Positions 1 to 9,583 of a stretch of DNA of 44,814 nucleotides are shown in pieces. Under the pieces are notes generated by a model. That model was given only the letters and a program-made list of their open reading frames with translations, was not told the origin of the DNA and searched no databases. A program made the position numbers and the translations under genes. Positions within the stretch are counted from its first letter, which is position 1. Each line of letters begins with the position of its first letter. Source of the stretch: Fidelibacterota bacterium (lineage in GTDB: Bacteria; Fidelibacterota; UBA2242; JAFGTP01). The stretch spans positions 1 to 44,814 of the forward strand of contig JAFGTP010000015.1 of assembly GCA_016934035.1 (NCBI GenBank), written 5' to 3'.

Positions 1-3000
1 CTCATAGGTAGAATCAGAATTGGAATAAATTTTCCGTATCTGTCGCCGGTTTAATTGGTTTCAATTCCTCATAGGTAGAATCAGAATATAAACGTTAAAA
101 TCTTTAACATAAACATTAGAATTGTTTCAATTCCTCATAGGTAGAATCAGAATTGCCGTCTTCGGTGGTGAAGATGGCGGAGTTTTTTTCGTTTCAATTC
201 CTCATAGGTAGAATCAGAATTTTCGGGACAATTTTTAATAAAATGCGATTACTTGAGTTTCAATTCCTCATAGGTAGAATCAGAATTTTAAAAGGGAACA
301 ATTTTCTTTTTACCCACCAAAAGTTTCAATTCCTCATAGGTAGAATCAGAATGAAAACTTATAGTTTATCAAAGTGTTTTATTAGGAATGTTTCAATTCC
401 TCATAGGTAGAATCAGAATCGGTCAAATTTGAAACAAATGAAATTGAATCAATTTTGTTTCAATTCCTCATAGGTAGAATCAGAATTTTGAATTCCTCAA
501 AAATTTTATCCAGATCGACTGGTTTCAATTCCTCATAGGTAGAATCAGAATGTGGACTCAAAACATCCATCTGCAAGCAATCTGTAGGGTTTCAATTCCT
601 CATAGGTAGAATCAGAATTATCCCAATAGGCCCAGAGCCTCTCATAACTGTCTCGAGTTTCAATTCCTCATAGGTAGAATCAGAATTCGCTTGGAAATAT
701 CAAAAGAAAAACCTCATTGCAGTTTCAATTCCTCATAGGTAGAATCAGAATGCAACACCGTACTTGACTGCTAGGTCCCGTACTGTGTTTCAATTCCTCA
801 TAGGTAGAATCAGAATCAGCGATTACACTAGTCGCCGATACAGAAAATTATCGTTTCAATTCCTCATAGGTAGAATCAGAATAAAATGTGGGATATTGAA
901 TATGATATAGAAGGTATGTTTCAATTCCTCATAGGTAGAATCAGAATGATATGGATTATGGTTTTTCCGTCTGTCCAGATTGGTTTCAATTCCTCATAGG
1001 TAGAATCAGAATGAGAGCGCAAGCACAGCAGGGCGATAGTGGAAGCAAGGGTTTCAATTCCTCATAGGTAGAATCAGAATTGCATCCCATCCGGTTGAAT
1101 TGAAGTCGTAGTTCAGGTTTCAATTCCTCATAGGTAGAATCAGAATGAGAAAATAATGAGCAGTGACGGCATGGGATATTTTCGTTTCAATTCCTCATAG
1201 GTAGAATCAGAATGGGCGCAGAAGGGGAAAAGAGAAGGATTTAAAGGCGAGTTTCAATTCCTCATAGGTAGAATCAGAATAAACCAGATTATCCTGCCAT
1301 TCGGACAAAGAGCCATAGTTTCAATTCCTCATAGGTAGAATCAGAATGTTTTCTATTTTTTGATACTTGAATCTTGCGTTATTTAGTTTCAATTCCTCAT
1401 AGGTAGAATCAGAATTTCTTTTCCGTTATTGAGGTTGCAAATTTCCAGCCCGAGTTTCAATTCCTCATAGGTAGAATCAGAATAAGTATTTCGGTTCGAC
1501 AGACCAACGGAGTTACTGTAGTTTCAATTCCTCATAGGTAGAATCAGAATAGCCCTTTTCCTGCAATGTATAGAAGTCATGTCTGAGTTTCAATTCCTCA
1601 TAGGTAGAATCAGAATTCAATGATCAAGACGGCGCTGGTTCCGCTTGTCAGGTTTCAATTCCTCATAGGTAGAATCAGAATGTGCTGATGTCGCTGATTT
1701 TGCTATTGTGACCCTGGAGTTTCAATTCCTCATAGGTAGAATCAGAATTCTCTGCCTTTTCTGTTATTGCTTTGGATTTTTCCGCGTTTCAATTCCTCAT
1801 AGGTAGAATCAGAATGGAAGTTATTTGATTGATATTGCCCAGCCAATTGGAGAGTTTCAATTCCTCATAGGTAGAATCAGAATTTAATTTAGCCTTAAAA
1901 CGGGCAAAAACTCAAGGTGGGTTTCAATTCCTCATAGGTAGAATCAGAATCAATGCGGAAATATAATAGAAAAAACAGAAAAAATGTTTCAATTCCTCAT
2001 AGGTAGAATCAGAATCCAATGCGGAAATATAATAGAAAAAACAGAAAAAATGTTTCAATTCCTCATAGGTAGAATCAGAATGAAGAAGGAATTAATTTTG
2101 TTAAATTGTTACATAAGTTTCAATTCCTCATAGGTAGAATCAGAATGAAAGCCCACCTCAACCATTTTATTTGTTTGGCAACGTGTTTCAATTCCTCATA
2201 GGTAGAATCAGAATTCAAGTATATCCGAAATCTTTGTGCCATTTCTGAGATGTTTCAATTCCTCATAGGTAGAATCAGAATTGCGAACAGAACCCAAAAG
2301 AATCACAGTATCAATTTTGTTTCAATTCCTCATAGGTAGAATCAGAATGGGATTTTTACAGGAAAAAAATTGAAATTTTAAAATTTGTTTCAATTCCTCA
2401 TAGGTAGAATCAGAATTAATTCAACAGTTAGGACACATAATAATTCAATAATGTTTCAATTCCTCATAGGTAGAATCAGAATGGACATGGCATGCCCTGG
2501 GTTTGCGTGCTGCCATAAGTTTCAATTCCTCATAGGTAGAATCAGAATTGACTTGTTTTATCACTCCACAAGGTGAAGAAAAAAAGTTTCAATTCCTCAT
2601 AGGTAGAATCAGAATGGACAACGATGAACTTAACTCATCTGATACAGTTAGTTTCAATTCCTCATAGGTAGAATCAGAATAGATTCTGAAACTGCTGTTT
2701 TCATTGAGAAGAAGTTGTTTCAATTCCTCATAGGTAGAATCAGAATATTACAGAGCAATTCCAGAAATGACAAGTATGCGGAGTTTCAATTCCTCATAGG
2801 TAGAATCAGAATTAACCAATAGCTTGCGCCAAACAAATAAATATTTGGTTTCAATTCCTCATAGGTAGAATCAGAATTGCCTCCACCGTCGCAAATGTCC
2901 ACCAGCGAACGGGTTTCAATTCCTCATAGGTAGAATCAGAATACTCGAAAACTGGGGAATACATACCGGAGACCCAGAGTTTCAATTCCTCATAGGTAGA

Positions 3001-3143
3001 ATCAGAATGTTGATTCTATTGCAAAGGCATGGAAGAGTGGGTTAGTGTTTCAATTCCTCATAGGTAGAATCAGAATGCGGCTACACACCTACGCCAAAAG
3101 CTACTATTTTTTGGTTTCAATTCCTCATAGGTAGAATCAGAAT
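1..3143 (-). CRISPR. Type I-B CRISPR array, 48 repeats and 47 spacers visible
   Basis: A 30-bp repeat recurs every 65-68 bp. On the plus strand it begins GTTTCAATTCCTCATAGG and ends TAGAATCAGAAT. The first copy (1-20) is cut by the window edge and the last is 3114-3143. All complete copies look identical by eye, including the last. Spacers are 35-38 bp. On the minus strand the repeat ends in ATTGAAAC, the 8-nt crRNA 5' handle typical of type I-B arrays processed by Cas6, so the array is read leftwards in the same direction as the cas genes. The leader-proximal, most recent spacer is 3077-3113, and older spacers continue beyond the left edge. The lack of repeat decay fits an array whose old end is not in view. 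Spacers 1951-1985 and 2016-2051 are near duplicates. Confidence 0.98.
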
Positions 3144-3328
3144 CACAAAAAATATATATGTTTCGAGTATAATATTGCAAAGAATATTTTCTTCCACAAG
3201 GCTATTTTTGATGTTAACGTGATAAAAAATAGAGATATAACTATTTGTCGATCATTCAGGCTAATTGCACTAAGGTTAATCGACAAAAAATCGATAATGA
3301 GATCATAATTTCAAAAAACGACAGGCAA
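3144..3328 (-). promoter_or_regulatory. CRISPR leader, between cas2 and the first repeat
   Basis: This AT-rich 185-bp stretch lies between the cas2 stop codon and the leader-side repeat. The repeat orientation (ATTGAAAC handle on the minus strand) places the leader here. It should contain the pre-crRNA promoter and the sequences guiding integration by Cas1-Cas2. A 9-bp perfect inverted repeat, TTTGTCGAT at 3244-3252 and ATCGACAAA at 3279-3287, sits about 100 bp from the first repeat. I did not find a convincing -35/-10 pair. A reading frame on the plus strand here has no family resemblance and is not counted as a gene. Confidence 0.75.
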
Positions 3329-3595
3329 TCAAATAAAATCAAAATTTATTTTTTTGTCTTTTCCCAAAATTACCCGCTTACTGTAAAGCATGGATCGGAA
3401 CTCATAAATAATGACAGAATCTTCATCAGATTTTTTAATTAATCGGTTAATTTTAATTTTTAATTCTTCAAGTTTTGCAACGGATATTTCACCTTCAAAA
3501 ACGGAGTTTTGCTGCCAAATCAGGTATTGTCGGCAAAGTTTCAGCATTTTTCCAACCCGTTTTTCATTTACATCATAAAATAGTATGACAAACAT
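3329..3595 (-). CDS. cas2: CRISPR-associated endoribonuclease/integration subunit Cas2
   Basis: This 88-residue protein has the usual Cas2 length and opens with the beta-strand FVILFYDVNEKRV. The Asp in that segment (D8) is the conserved Cas2 acidic residue. As a dimer bridging two Cas1 dimers, Cas2 forms the complex that inserts new spacers at the leader end of the array. Its ATG overlaps the cas1 stop codon (TAATG), so the two are translationally coupled. It is the last gene of the cas operon and is followed directly by the leader. The base composition is as AT-rich as that of cas1. Confidence 0.93.
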   Translation of the reverse strand: MFVILFYDVNEKRVGKMLKLCRQYLIWQQNSVFEGEISVAKLEELKIKINRLIKKSDEDSVIIYEFRSMLYSKRVILGKDKKINFDFI

Positions 3596-4590
3596 TACCA
3601 GCTCACAATAAATGGTTCGTAATTTTTTTCCTGTATTATATCCTTTTCCAGTTTATAGATTTCTAATCGTATCAATTGCCTATAACTGACATTTCTTTTC
3701 AACTTTGGATATTTTATTGTTTGTTCCAGTTTCAATTGGAATTGTTTTAGAAAATTTTGTTTTCCTTTATTGTTTAGCAGGATGCCATTGGAATTTTTTT
3801 CAAAACAATCGGGTGTAATTATTCTTTTATTTATTAAAGAAAAAATCAATCGGTCACCGATTATTGGCTTGAAAATCTCTGCAATATCAAGGTTGAGTGA
3901 AAATCGACGACTATTTGTGGCATGGAGAAACCCTATTCGCGGATCAAGATGAGTCTGGTAGATTTCAGATAGTACTATGGTATAAATCAGGGAATTGGAA
4001 AAGCTAATAAGGGCATTGATAAAATCCTTTGGCGGGCGCTTGTTTCTGGTTGAAAAAGTAAAATCAGGTTGGTTTAAAATATTGTTGAAACAACTATAGT
4101 AAATTTGTTTAATTTTACCCTCAACAGACATCAGTTCATTGATATTCTTTTGTGCATCAATTTCTGATATTTTTGAAATTATTTCATTTTTTTGATTATC
4201 CAGGTCCTTATCACGATTGATATAGTATGAGATTATTTTTAATGAATTTTGGGCTGCACCCATAACAAACTGCTTTGCAATTTTGAGGCGGTGTTCAGGG
4301 TTATTATAAGCAGTGGCCTGGCTTAAAATCATAAAACCGGAATTATAATGTTCTCTTGGATAAAAGGACCCGGAATAATAACCGTGATAATTGAAATAAG
4401 ATAAGATGATCTCTTTTTGTGCCAGGAAAACCAGTAGTTTGTTGTTGATGGTGGTTTCACCGAAGACCATGATTTCACGGACATTTTCAACTGGTATATA
4501 TTTTTTCTGGTTTGCTTCTGTGATATAGACCAGGGAGTTGTCCTTTCGTTTTAATGTGCCATTTGTGAATATATAGATTGATTCTTTCAT
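3595..4590 (-). CDS. cas1: CRISPR-associated integrase Cas1 (type I-B)
   Basis: This 331-residue protein matches the full length of type I-B Cas1. It has the N-terminal beta domain (YIFTNGTLKRKDNSLVYIT, about residues 6-24) and the helical catalytic domain. The expected metal ligands are visible: E157 in SVEGKIKQIYY, H223 in GFLHATNSRR and D235/E238 in LDIAEIFKP. It catalyses the two transesterification steps that join prespacers to repeat ends. It overlaps cas2 by one base. It is separated from upstream cas4 by a 366-bp gap, unusual for this otherwise tightly packed operon. The gene is notably AT-rich. Confidence 0.96.
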   Translation of the reverse strand: MKESIYIFTNGTLKRKDNSLVYITEANQKKYIPVENVREIMVFGETTINNKLLVFLAQKEIILSYFNYHGYYSGSFYPREHYNSGFMILSQATAYNNPEHRLKIAKQFVMGAAQNSLKIISYYINRDKDLDNQKNEIISKISEIDAQKNINELMSVEGKIKQIYYSCFNNILNQPDFTFSTRNKRPPKDFINALISFSNSLIYTIVLSEIYQTHLDPRIGFLHATNSRRFSLNLDIAEIFKPIIGDRLIFSLINKRIITPDCFEKNSNGILLNNKGKQNFLKQFQLKLEQTIKYPKLKRNVSYRQLIRLEIYKLEKDIIQEKNYEPFIVSW

Positions 4591-4956
4591 TTTTTTTCAC
4601 TGTCAAGGGATGAAAATCCCTTTTGTATTTTAAATTTTATTCTTTCCACGATTTATATTTATCGGCAGCTCTGTTATAAAAAAAGCAAAGCAGGGGATGA
4701 TATTCAATATTTTAAATATAACTGTTTTTTTTACAGCCATGCCTGGGGTTAGCTGATGCCAAAATCCTGTATACATCGTATCCGATCTCATGATGAGATC
4801 AATTTTATCGCTATTCAATTAAACTCCATGTAATATAAATAAATCTGATGGCAACATATATAGCCACAGGCTTGATTTTCCACGCCTGAGTAGCCAGGCC
4901 TTTTAAGGCGTAGACTCAATAGACCTAAAAAATCCGGGGCTTCAGCCTCCACAAAC
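4591..4956 (-). other. Gap between cas4 and cas1 with consecutive small hairpins; possible mobile-element remnant
   Basis: This 366-bp stretch breaks the operon. At its cas4 end three short GC-rich hairpins follow each other: GCCTG/CAGGC at 4884-4899, GCCTTTTAAGGC at 4898-4909 and GGCTTCAGCC at 4938-4947. Such clustered palindromes resemble REP or IS200-type ends, but no transposase is visible and no direct repeats were recognised. A 62-codon reading frame at 4630-4818 (minus, TTG start with GGAG 6 bases upstream) resembles nothing I know and is probably spurious. The gap may hold an internal promoter for cas1-cas2, but I see no convincing one. Confidence 0.35.
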
Positions 4957-5454
4957 TCAGCTAAAACAAAATTCATAGTGCGCACATTTGGGGCAGTCCC
5001 GGATCCGCTTCGGCGCCGGCGGCACTTCCTCCCGGACTAATCTCTCAATTTCAATCAAACTCTTTTCAATAAACGCGATATCCTCATCATTCAATTCTAT
5101 TATTTCCCGCTTTTTCTCTTTGGGAATTTTGATCTCACCTTTGATCTTATATCCTTTTTGATGCAAGAGATAAAGATAATATTTCAATTGCAGTTTCCCG
5201 TTTTCATACCGTTTGGAGGATTTCTTGATCTCTGCGATCATTAGTTCACCGTTCCGTGTTTCGATCATGTCCACTTTGGCCGGCAGGTCAGCCAGCATGA
5301 TCTCATGCTTTTTCCGCTGAAAACTATCTTCCGACAGCAACCGACCAATATACATAAATTCGTTCATCTGGTCGCCGGTGATCTGATGGTACATGAGCCA
5401 GGCTTCCCGCTTACAGATATGATAGGCGTTGTATAATGATGGTTGAATTTTCAT
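4957..5454 (-). CDS. cas4: CRISPR-associated exonuclease Cas4 (RecB-like, Fe-S)
   Basis: At 165 residues this is a full-length short Cas4. One cysteine near the N-terminus (C14 in HICKREAW) and three near the C-terminus (C154, C157, C163) are the ligands of the 4Fe-4S cluster. The RecB-type nuclease motifs are present: D62, then E75 and K77 in AEIKKSS, then QLKYYLYLL. Cas4 trims prespacers and selects the PAM during adaptation together with Cas1-Cas2. Its ATG overlaps the cas3 stop (TAATG). Codon third positions are visibly richer in G and C than in cas3 or cas1, which hints at a different history. Confidence 0.95.
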   Translation of the reverse strand: MKIQPSLYNAYHICKREAWLMYHQITGDQMNEFMYIGRLLSEDSFQRKKHEIMLADLPAKVDMIETRNGELMIAEIKKSSKRYENGKLQLKYYLYLLHQKGYKIKGEIKIPKEKKREIIELNDEDIAFIEKSLIEIERLVREEVPPAPKRIRDCPKCAHYEFCFS

Positions 5455-7928
5455 TAGATGAAGTTGTCCTCAATCTCTTCTTCAATATTTTTGGGACGAA
5501 AACCAATATTCGAATCATATTTTAAATTCTGGTGTTCGATGAATAAATAAGGGTAATATTTGTTTTTTTTATATTCTTCTTCCGGTTTAATCAACCCTTT
5601 GTAAGACTTTAAATCATTTTCATATAATGAAATTTGAAATTGTTTTAATTCTACTTTTATCTGTTCTAACCTAATCCTCAAATCATCTTTTTCTTTATCG
5701 GAATGATAGGTTTTTGTTAAAAGTTTCTGTTTAGTGTCAAATAATTTATTTATGATTTTCTGGTCATTCAAATCTGGAAAAATATGAATATTTATTTGTG
5801 CTGTTTGAGGTATCAACGTGAAATCCGAAACCGGTATTTGATCATTCCGGGGAGTATCAAAATTTAATTCTCTAATTGCGGATAATAAATTTTTACTTTT
5901 CCGTCCTGGCTCAAAGCATTGGTAGTAGCCCCTGGATAGATTATAAAAATCATTACTTGTTATTTTCTGTTTATCTATTAATAATCTTTCAGTAGTTAGT
6001 ATTGATTTTTTATCATAAATAGAATGGTTATCAAAATTAACCAAATACATTTTTCCGCCAAGTACACCAAACTCAGAATTTCTATTACACCTTCCCGCAA
6101 CTTGTATAATCGAATCCAGGGGAGCAAAGTCACGAAAGACATCATGAAAACTAAGATCGACACCGGCTTCTATTAATTGTGTTGAAACAAGAATTATTTT
6201 TTTATTCAAATTTAGTTGTTCCCGAACCTTTTTTATCATCTCCTTTTTGTCTTTCGGAATAAGATAATTTGTCAGGCAGTAAACCGTATGATCTGAATAT
6301 ATTTCTTTGAGTTTTTCATAAAGCTCAACGGCTTTGGATTTTGTATTCATCACAACTAAGGCGTTTTTTACCCGATATTTCTGAGAAAAGATTCCAATAA
6401 ATTTTTCGCTGTCAATCTTATTGAGGCTGACGGATATTTCTGTCCGGTTAAAAACTTCATTTATCGTTTCATTTGGGTTTAACTCAACTGAATCTTTGGT
6501 GTTAAAGATGAACGGCTGAGTAGCTGTCATCAGTAAGAAATAAGTGTTAAACCGGCCAGCTAAAATTTTAAAAATCCGATTCACCAGAAAGTAATAATCC
6601 GGGTCAACGTTTTGGACTTCATCCAAAATAATTATTGAATTAACGATGTTGTGAAATTTTTTCAGATTTTTATTTTTATTGGAAAATATTGAATGAAAAA
6701 GTTGGACAAATGTTGTTACAATCAATGCCGATTGCCAGGATTCCACAAAGAGTTTGTCCTCAAGATAATCCGTGTATTTTTGATTCTCATGCAAAGTCCT
6801 ATTAACGACTTCTTTACTGGATAAGTGGTGATGTTTTAATAAATATCTTGTAGGTCTTTTTTCATATTTGTTTTTGAGTTTATATTTTAAAACATCTTCA
6901 AAGACATCATAATTTTGGTCTATGATTGAGGTGAAAGGTAAACAGTAGATTATATTTGTATTATTTCTGTTAATTTTATTTTTCAATGCTGTTGCAAAAG
7001 CCAGACAGGTTAAAGTTTTTCCAATACCCGTTGGTGCTGTCAAGGTATAGATATGATTATCCGGATGAATTTTTTCGTTTTCTATAACATTTCTAAAAAA
7101 TTCAGAACGAACCCGGTTCACTTTATTACCTGGATCAAACTTTATAGGGTTCTGTTTTTTCAGATAGTTAATATAATCAGGTACATCGCACAGTATTTCT
7201 CCGGCACTTCCTTTAAAATAGCTATCCTCATTAATTCTGGAAGCGTCGGCTTTATCTTTTTCTATCAATAATGAAAACAAATAACTGGCTATAAGAAAAA
7301 ATTCTATTTGCTCGTCTTCTTTATCTATGTTTTTAGAAATAAAAAAATCAGTATCTTCTAGAAACTCTTCAAACTCTTCAAAATCAATATCTTCTATTAT
7401 ATCAATATCCAAATCGTTGTCTTTATAAAAATCTACTACTTGGTCTTTACAACAAATATTATCAAGTTGTTGTCTGACAATATTTTTGCTGTATAATTTT
7501 TCATCTTGTGCCAGATCAAAATCAATCAAATCACCATGGTGTCGAAAAATAATATGAAAAGCCAGGTATGCCCACAAATCATTTTGATATTTTGCCCGAA
7601 TTGTAAAGAATGATATTAAAGCAGATATAAAAGAATGTTGCTTATATTTCTCAGGAACCAGACTGGATTGAGTATCACGAATATATTTTTGAAAATAAAT
7701 TGTCGATTTTCCAAAATCATGTAATAAACCGATATCATAAACCAAATCAGTGAGTTTTTCTCTGGTGATCAATTTCAAATTAAGGGCATCAGACAATACT
7801 TTTTGTTTGCAGTCCCTGGCTACATTTGACAAATGATCAAATAATAATTTCTCCTCTTTATTATCATCCTTTGGATGAGATATAAGATATGAAATCAATT
7901 TTTGCAATCCTCTATTTAAAAAAGGCAA
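5454..7928 (-). CDS. cas3: CRISPR-associated helicase-nuclease Cas3 (HD + DExD/H)
   Basis: This 824-residue protein carries an N-terminal HD nuclease domain (H32, H70-D71 in GLLHDFGKS, H98, H130/H131 in FRHHGDL) fused to a superfamily 2 helicase. Helicase motifs run in order: Walker A APTGIGKT near residue 297, DEVQ near 434, MTATQP near 466 and QVAGRCNR near 608. Cas3 is recruited by target-bound Cascade, then nicks and unwinds the displaced strand. All catalytic motifs appear intact, so interference should work. It lies 18 bp downstream of cas5 and overlaps cas4 by one base. Confidence 0.96.
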   Translation of the reverse strand: MPFLNRGLQKLISYLISHPKDDNKEEKLLFDHLSNVARDCKQKVLSDALNLKLITREKLTDLVYDIGLLHDFGKSTIYFQKYIRDTQSSLVPEKYKQHSFISALISFFTIRAKYQNDLWAYLAFHIIFRHHGDLIDFDLAQDEKLYSKNIVRQQLDNICCKDQVVDFYKDNDLDIDIIEDIDFEEFEEFLEDTDFFISKNIDKEDEQIEFFLIASYLFSLLIEKDKADASRINEDSYFKGSAGEILCDVPDYINYLKKQNPIKFDPGNKVNRVRSEFFRNVIENEKIHPDNHIYTLTAPTGIGKTLTCLAFATALKNKINRNNTNIIYCLPFTSIIDQNYDVFEDVLKYKLKNKYEKRPTRYLLKHHHLSSKEVVNRTLHENQKYTDYLEDKLFVESWQSALIVTTFVQLFHSIFSNKNKNLKKFHNIVNSIIILDEVQNVDPDYYFLVNRIFKILAGRFNTYFLLMTATQPFIFNTKDSVELNPNETINEVFNRTEISVSLNKIDSEKFIGIFSQKYRVKNALVVMNTKSKAVELYEKLKEIYSDHTVYCLTNYLIPKDKKEMIKKVREQLNLNKKIILVSTQLIEAGVDLSFHDVFRDFAPLDSIIQVAGRCNRNSEFGVLGGKMYLVNFDNHSIYDKKSILTTERLLIDKQKITSNDFYNLSRGYYQCFEPGRKSKNLLSAIRELNFDTPRNDQIPVSDFTLIPQTAQINIHIFPDLNDQKIINKLFDTKQKLLTKTYHSDKEKDDLRIRLEQIKVELKQFQISLYENDLKSYKGLIKPEEEYKKNKYYPYLFIEHQNLKYDSNIGFRPKNIEEEIEDNFI

Positions 7929-7946
7929 TCCGATATAGATTGCCTT

Positions 7947-8702
7947 TTAATAGAAATATAAATACTGATTATCGACTTCATAAATGTCATTAAATTGACC
8001 GTATAGTCTTTTCCCGGATTGTTCAAAAATAAGATTTTTAACATCCTGAATTTCCCGTCCATTTCCGATTTTCAGGAAATCAGCCGGCATTTTTTCTTTC
8101 TGAACAATGCCAGTTGAAGCAACGATATCCAAATCTTTAACTGAATCATCGACACATACGGAATCAATTTTATCGAATACGTCATAATGTTTAATCGAAT
8201 CGGATTCATAAATGACTACATTATCAATATCTGCTGAAAATTGGCGTTGTCCAAGATAGATGCCATATCCAAAATTCCGCTTCTTTAATTTATCTTCTAA
8301 TTCATCAAATTCCGGTTTGCCATTTAAAATTCCAACAAAGATTTGATACTTAATTTTTTCCTTACTGGTTAACAATTCAAATTTACATTGGGAATGTTGG
8401 ACTTTGCCGGCTTTTCCTATCAGCAGATTGAAATATTTATCGTGAAGATAATTAATTGATTGGTTTATTTTCCGCAATTTTGTATCATCATCAATCATCA
8501 CTGATATTTTCATATTCTCAGGAGAGAATAAATCATAATATTCATCCCTTGATATTTTCAATATTGAGGCCAGCATTCCACAGATGACGGTCCGTGGTGG
8601 GAGTGAATAACTCAAGGAGGACGAATTTGTATAAAATTTCCTGAAATGAGCAAATTTTCCCGACAATTGGAACCCAATTATTTTCTTAATATTTCCTGGC
8701 AT
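7947..8702 (-). CDS. cas5: Cascade subunit Cas5 (type I-B, Cas5h-like)
   Basis: This 251-residue protein has the Cas5 N-terminal pattern: a first strand (IIGFQLSGKFAHFRKFYTN), then SYSLPPRTVICGMLASIL, the proline-rich turn and helix seen in RAMP-fold Cas5 proteins. Cas5 caps the 5' handle of the crRNA in Cascade. Its place between cas7 and cas3 is the standard type I-B order. The gap to cas7 is 15 bp and to cas3 18 bp. The subtype (Cas5h/Cas5b) is inferred from the neighbours. Confidence 0.92.
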   Translation of the reverse strand: MPGNIKKIIGFQLSGKFAHFRKFYTNSSSLSYSLPPRTVICGMLASILKISRDEYYDLFSPENMKISVMIDDDTKLRKINQSINYLHDKYFNLLIGKAGKVQHSQCKFELLTSKEKIKYQIFVGILNGKPEFDELEDKLKKRNFGYGIYLGQRQFSADIDNVVIYESDSIKHYDVFDKIDSVCVDDSVKDLDIVASTGIVQKEKMPADFLKIGNGREIQDVKNLIFEQSGKRLYGQFNDIYEVDNQYLYFY

Positions 8703-8717
8703 TATGATATCCTTATT

Positions 8718-9581
8718 TTAGTCATTCATTTTTTCAGGAATTACATTGCCAATTTTCAGGTAGGATTCAATTGATTCACAGTTTTCAATGACCAATTTAT
8801 CATCAATCCAATATTTAATGGCAGTGATTTTATCCCCTTTACTTTTCAGATATGTTTTTAACTCACTTAAATCCAGGGTCAAATCCTCAATACTTCTGAC
8901 TTTGTAATCATCGGTTTTATAATTGATTTTTACATATTCTCTTAAATCTTTCAGAAATGTACTTTTGTCCGTTTCTACTCTTAAATAAAGCCTGGGCGCC
9001 TGGCCGGTTTTGGAACGGGTCCGATTAAACGGAAGCGCCTGGATCATGGCTTTATCAAAAATTTTAACTGTCTCATCGTTTAATTTGGTACTTTCTGAAA
9101 TATTTCCATTAATACTACCGTCAAAAGCAAGTAATGAATATTTAACCCGAAAGTCTTTTCCGACACCTTCGCCACCGCTGAAACTGGATGTAATGGTTGA
9201 ACTTTCATTGATTTCCACCGGGTTCAGAGAATAGCCCCAATTAAATTGGACCGGTCCGGTTAAATGATCATTGCCACCTTCTGCAGCGAATACAGCACCA
9301 AAGAGTTGAACATCAATCAAATCGGTGTAGGTTTTGTTTGCTTCTCCTAATTGTTTTGCCCGGTCTTTGGAATCTTTGGCATTTTCTGTTATGAAAATTT
9401 CTTTTCCCAGCCCAAGTTCCAGATAATCACGAATGTATCGCTTTAATCTGACATCACTTACCAAATTGGTGTTGGTATCATAGTCCATTCTGGGTTTGTT
9501 TTCATTGTCCATGTCACCATTGGGATTGGTCATTTTGGCGTCATAAAGAAAAAGAATTTCACTGTTTTTTTCAATACTCAT
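8718..9581 (-). CDS. cas7: Cascade backbone subunit Cas7 (Csh2 family)
   Basis: This 287-residue protein has the strongly conserved Csh2/Cst2-type start: strand ILFLYDAKMTNPNGDMDNEN, then PRMDYDTNTNLVSDVRLKRYIRDYLE. It also has the Gly-rich SSFSGGEGVG segment. Several copies polymerise along the spacer part of the crRNA and form the backbone of Cascade. It starts 2 bp after the cas8b stop codon, which keeps subunit genes adjacent in one transcript. Length and motifs are normal and I see no break. Confidence 0.95.
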   Translation of the reverse strand: MSIEKNSEILFLYDAKMTNPNGDMDNENKPRMDYDTNTNLVSDVRLKRYIRDYLELGLGKEIFITENAKDSKDRAKQLGEANKTYTDLIDVQLFGAVFAAEGGNDHLTGPVQFNWGYSLNPVEINESSTITSSFSGGEGVGKDFRVKYSLLAFDGSINGNISESTKLNDETVKIFDKAMIQALPFNRTRSKTGQAPRLYLRVETDKSTFLKDLREYVKINYKTDDYKVRSIEDLTLDLSELKTYLKSKGDKITAIKYWIDDKLVIENCESIESYLKIGNVIPEKMND

Positions 9582-9583
9582 TT

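Noticed and set aside
153..2576. Reading frames inside the CRISPR array (153-410 and 2385-2576, plus strand)
   Set aside because: They encode the repeat over and over (FQFLIGRIRI pattern) joined by unrelated spacers; they are artefacts of the array.
3245..3442. 65-codon plus-strand frame over the leader and the cas2 end
   Set aside because: It overlaps cas2 on the other strand, has no ribosome binding site and no recognisable motif.
4630..4818. 62-codon minus-strand frame between cas4 and cas1
   Set aside because: No family resemblance, TTG start, and located in a region that looks like decayed sequence. Kept only as a remark in the gap entry.
4884..4947. Palindromes as a CRISPR or IS terminal inverted repeat
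   Set aside because: No transposase, no target-site duplication and no matching partner end could be found, so it is reported only as a possible remnant.
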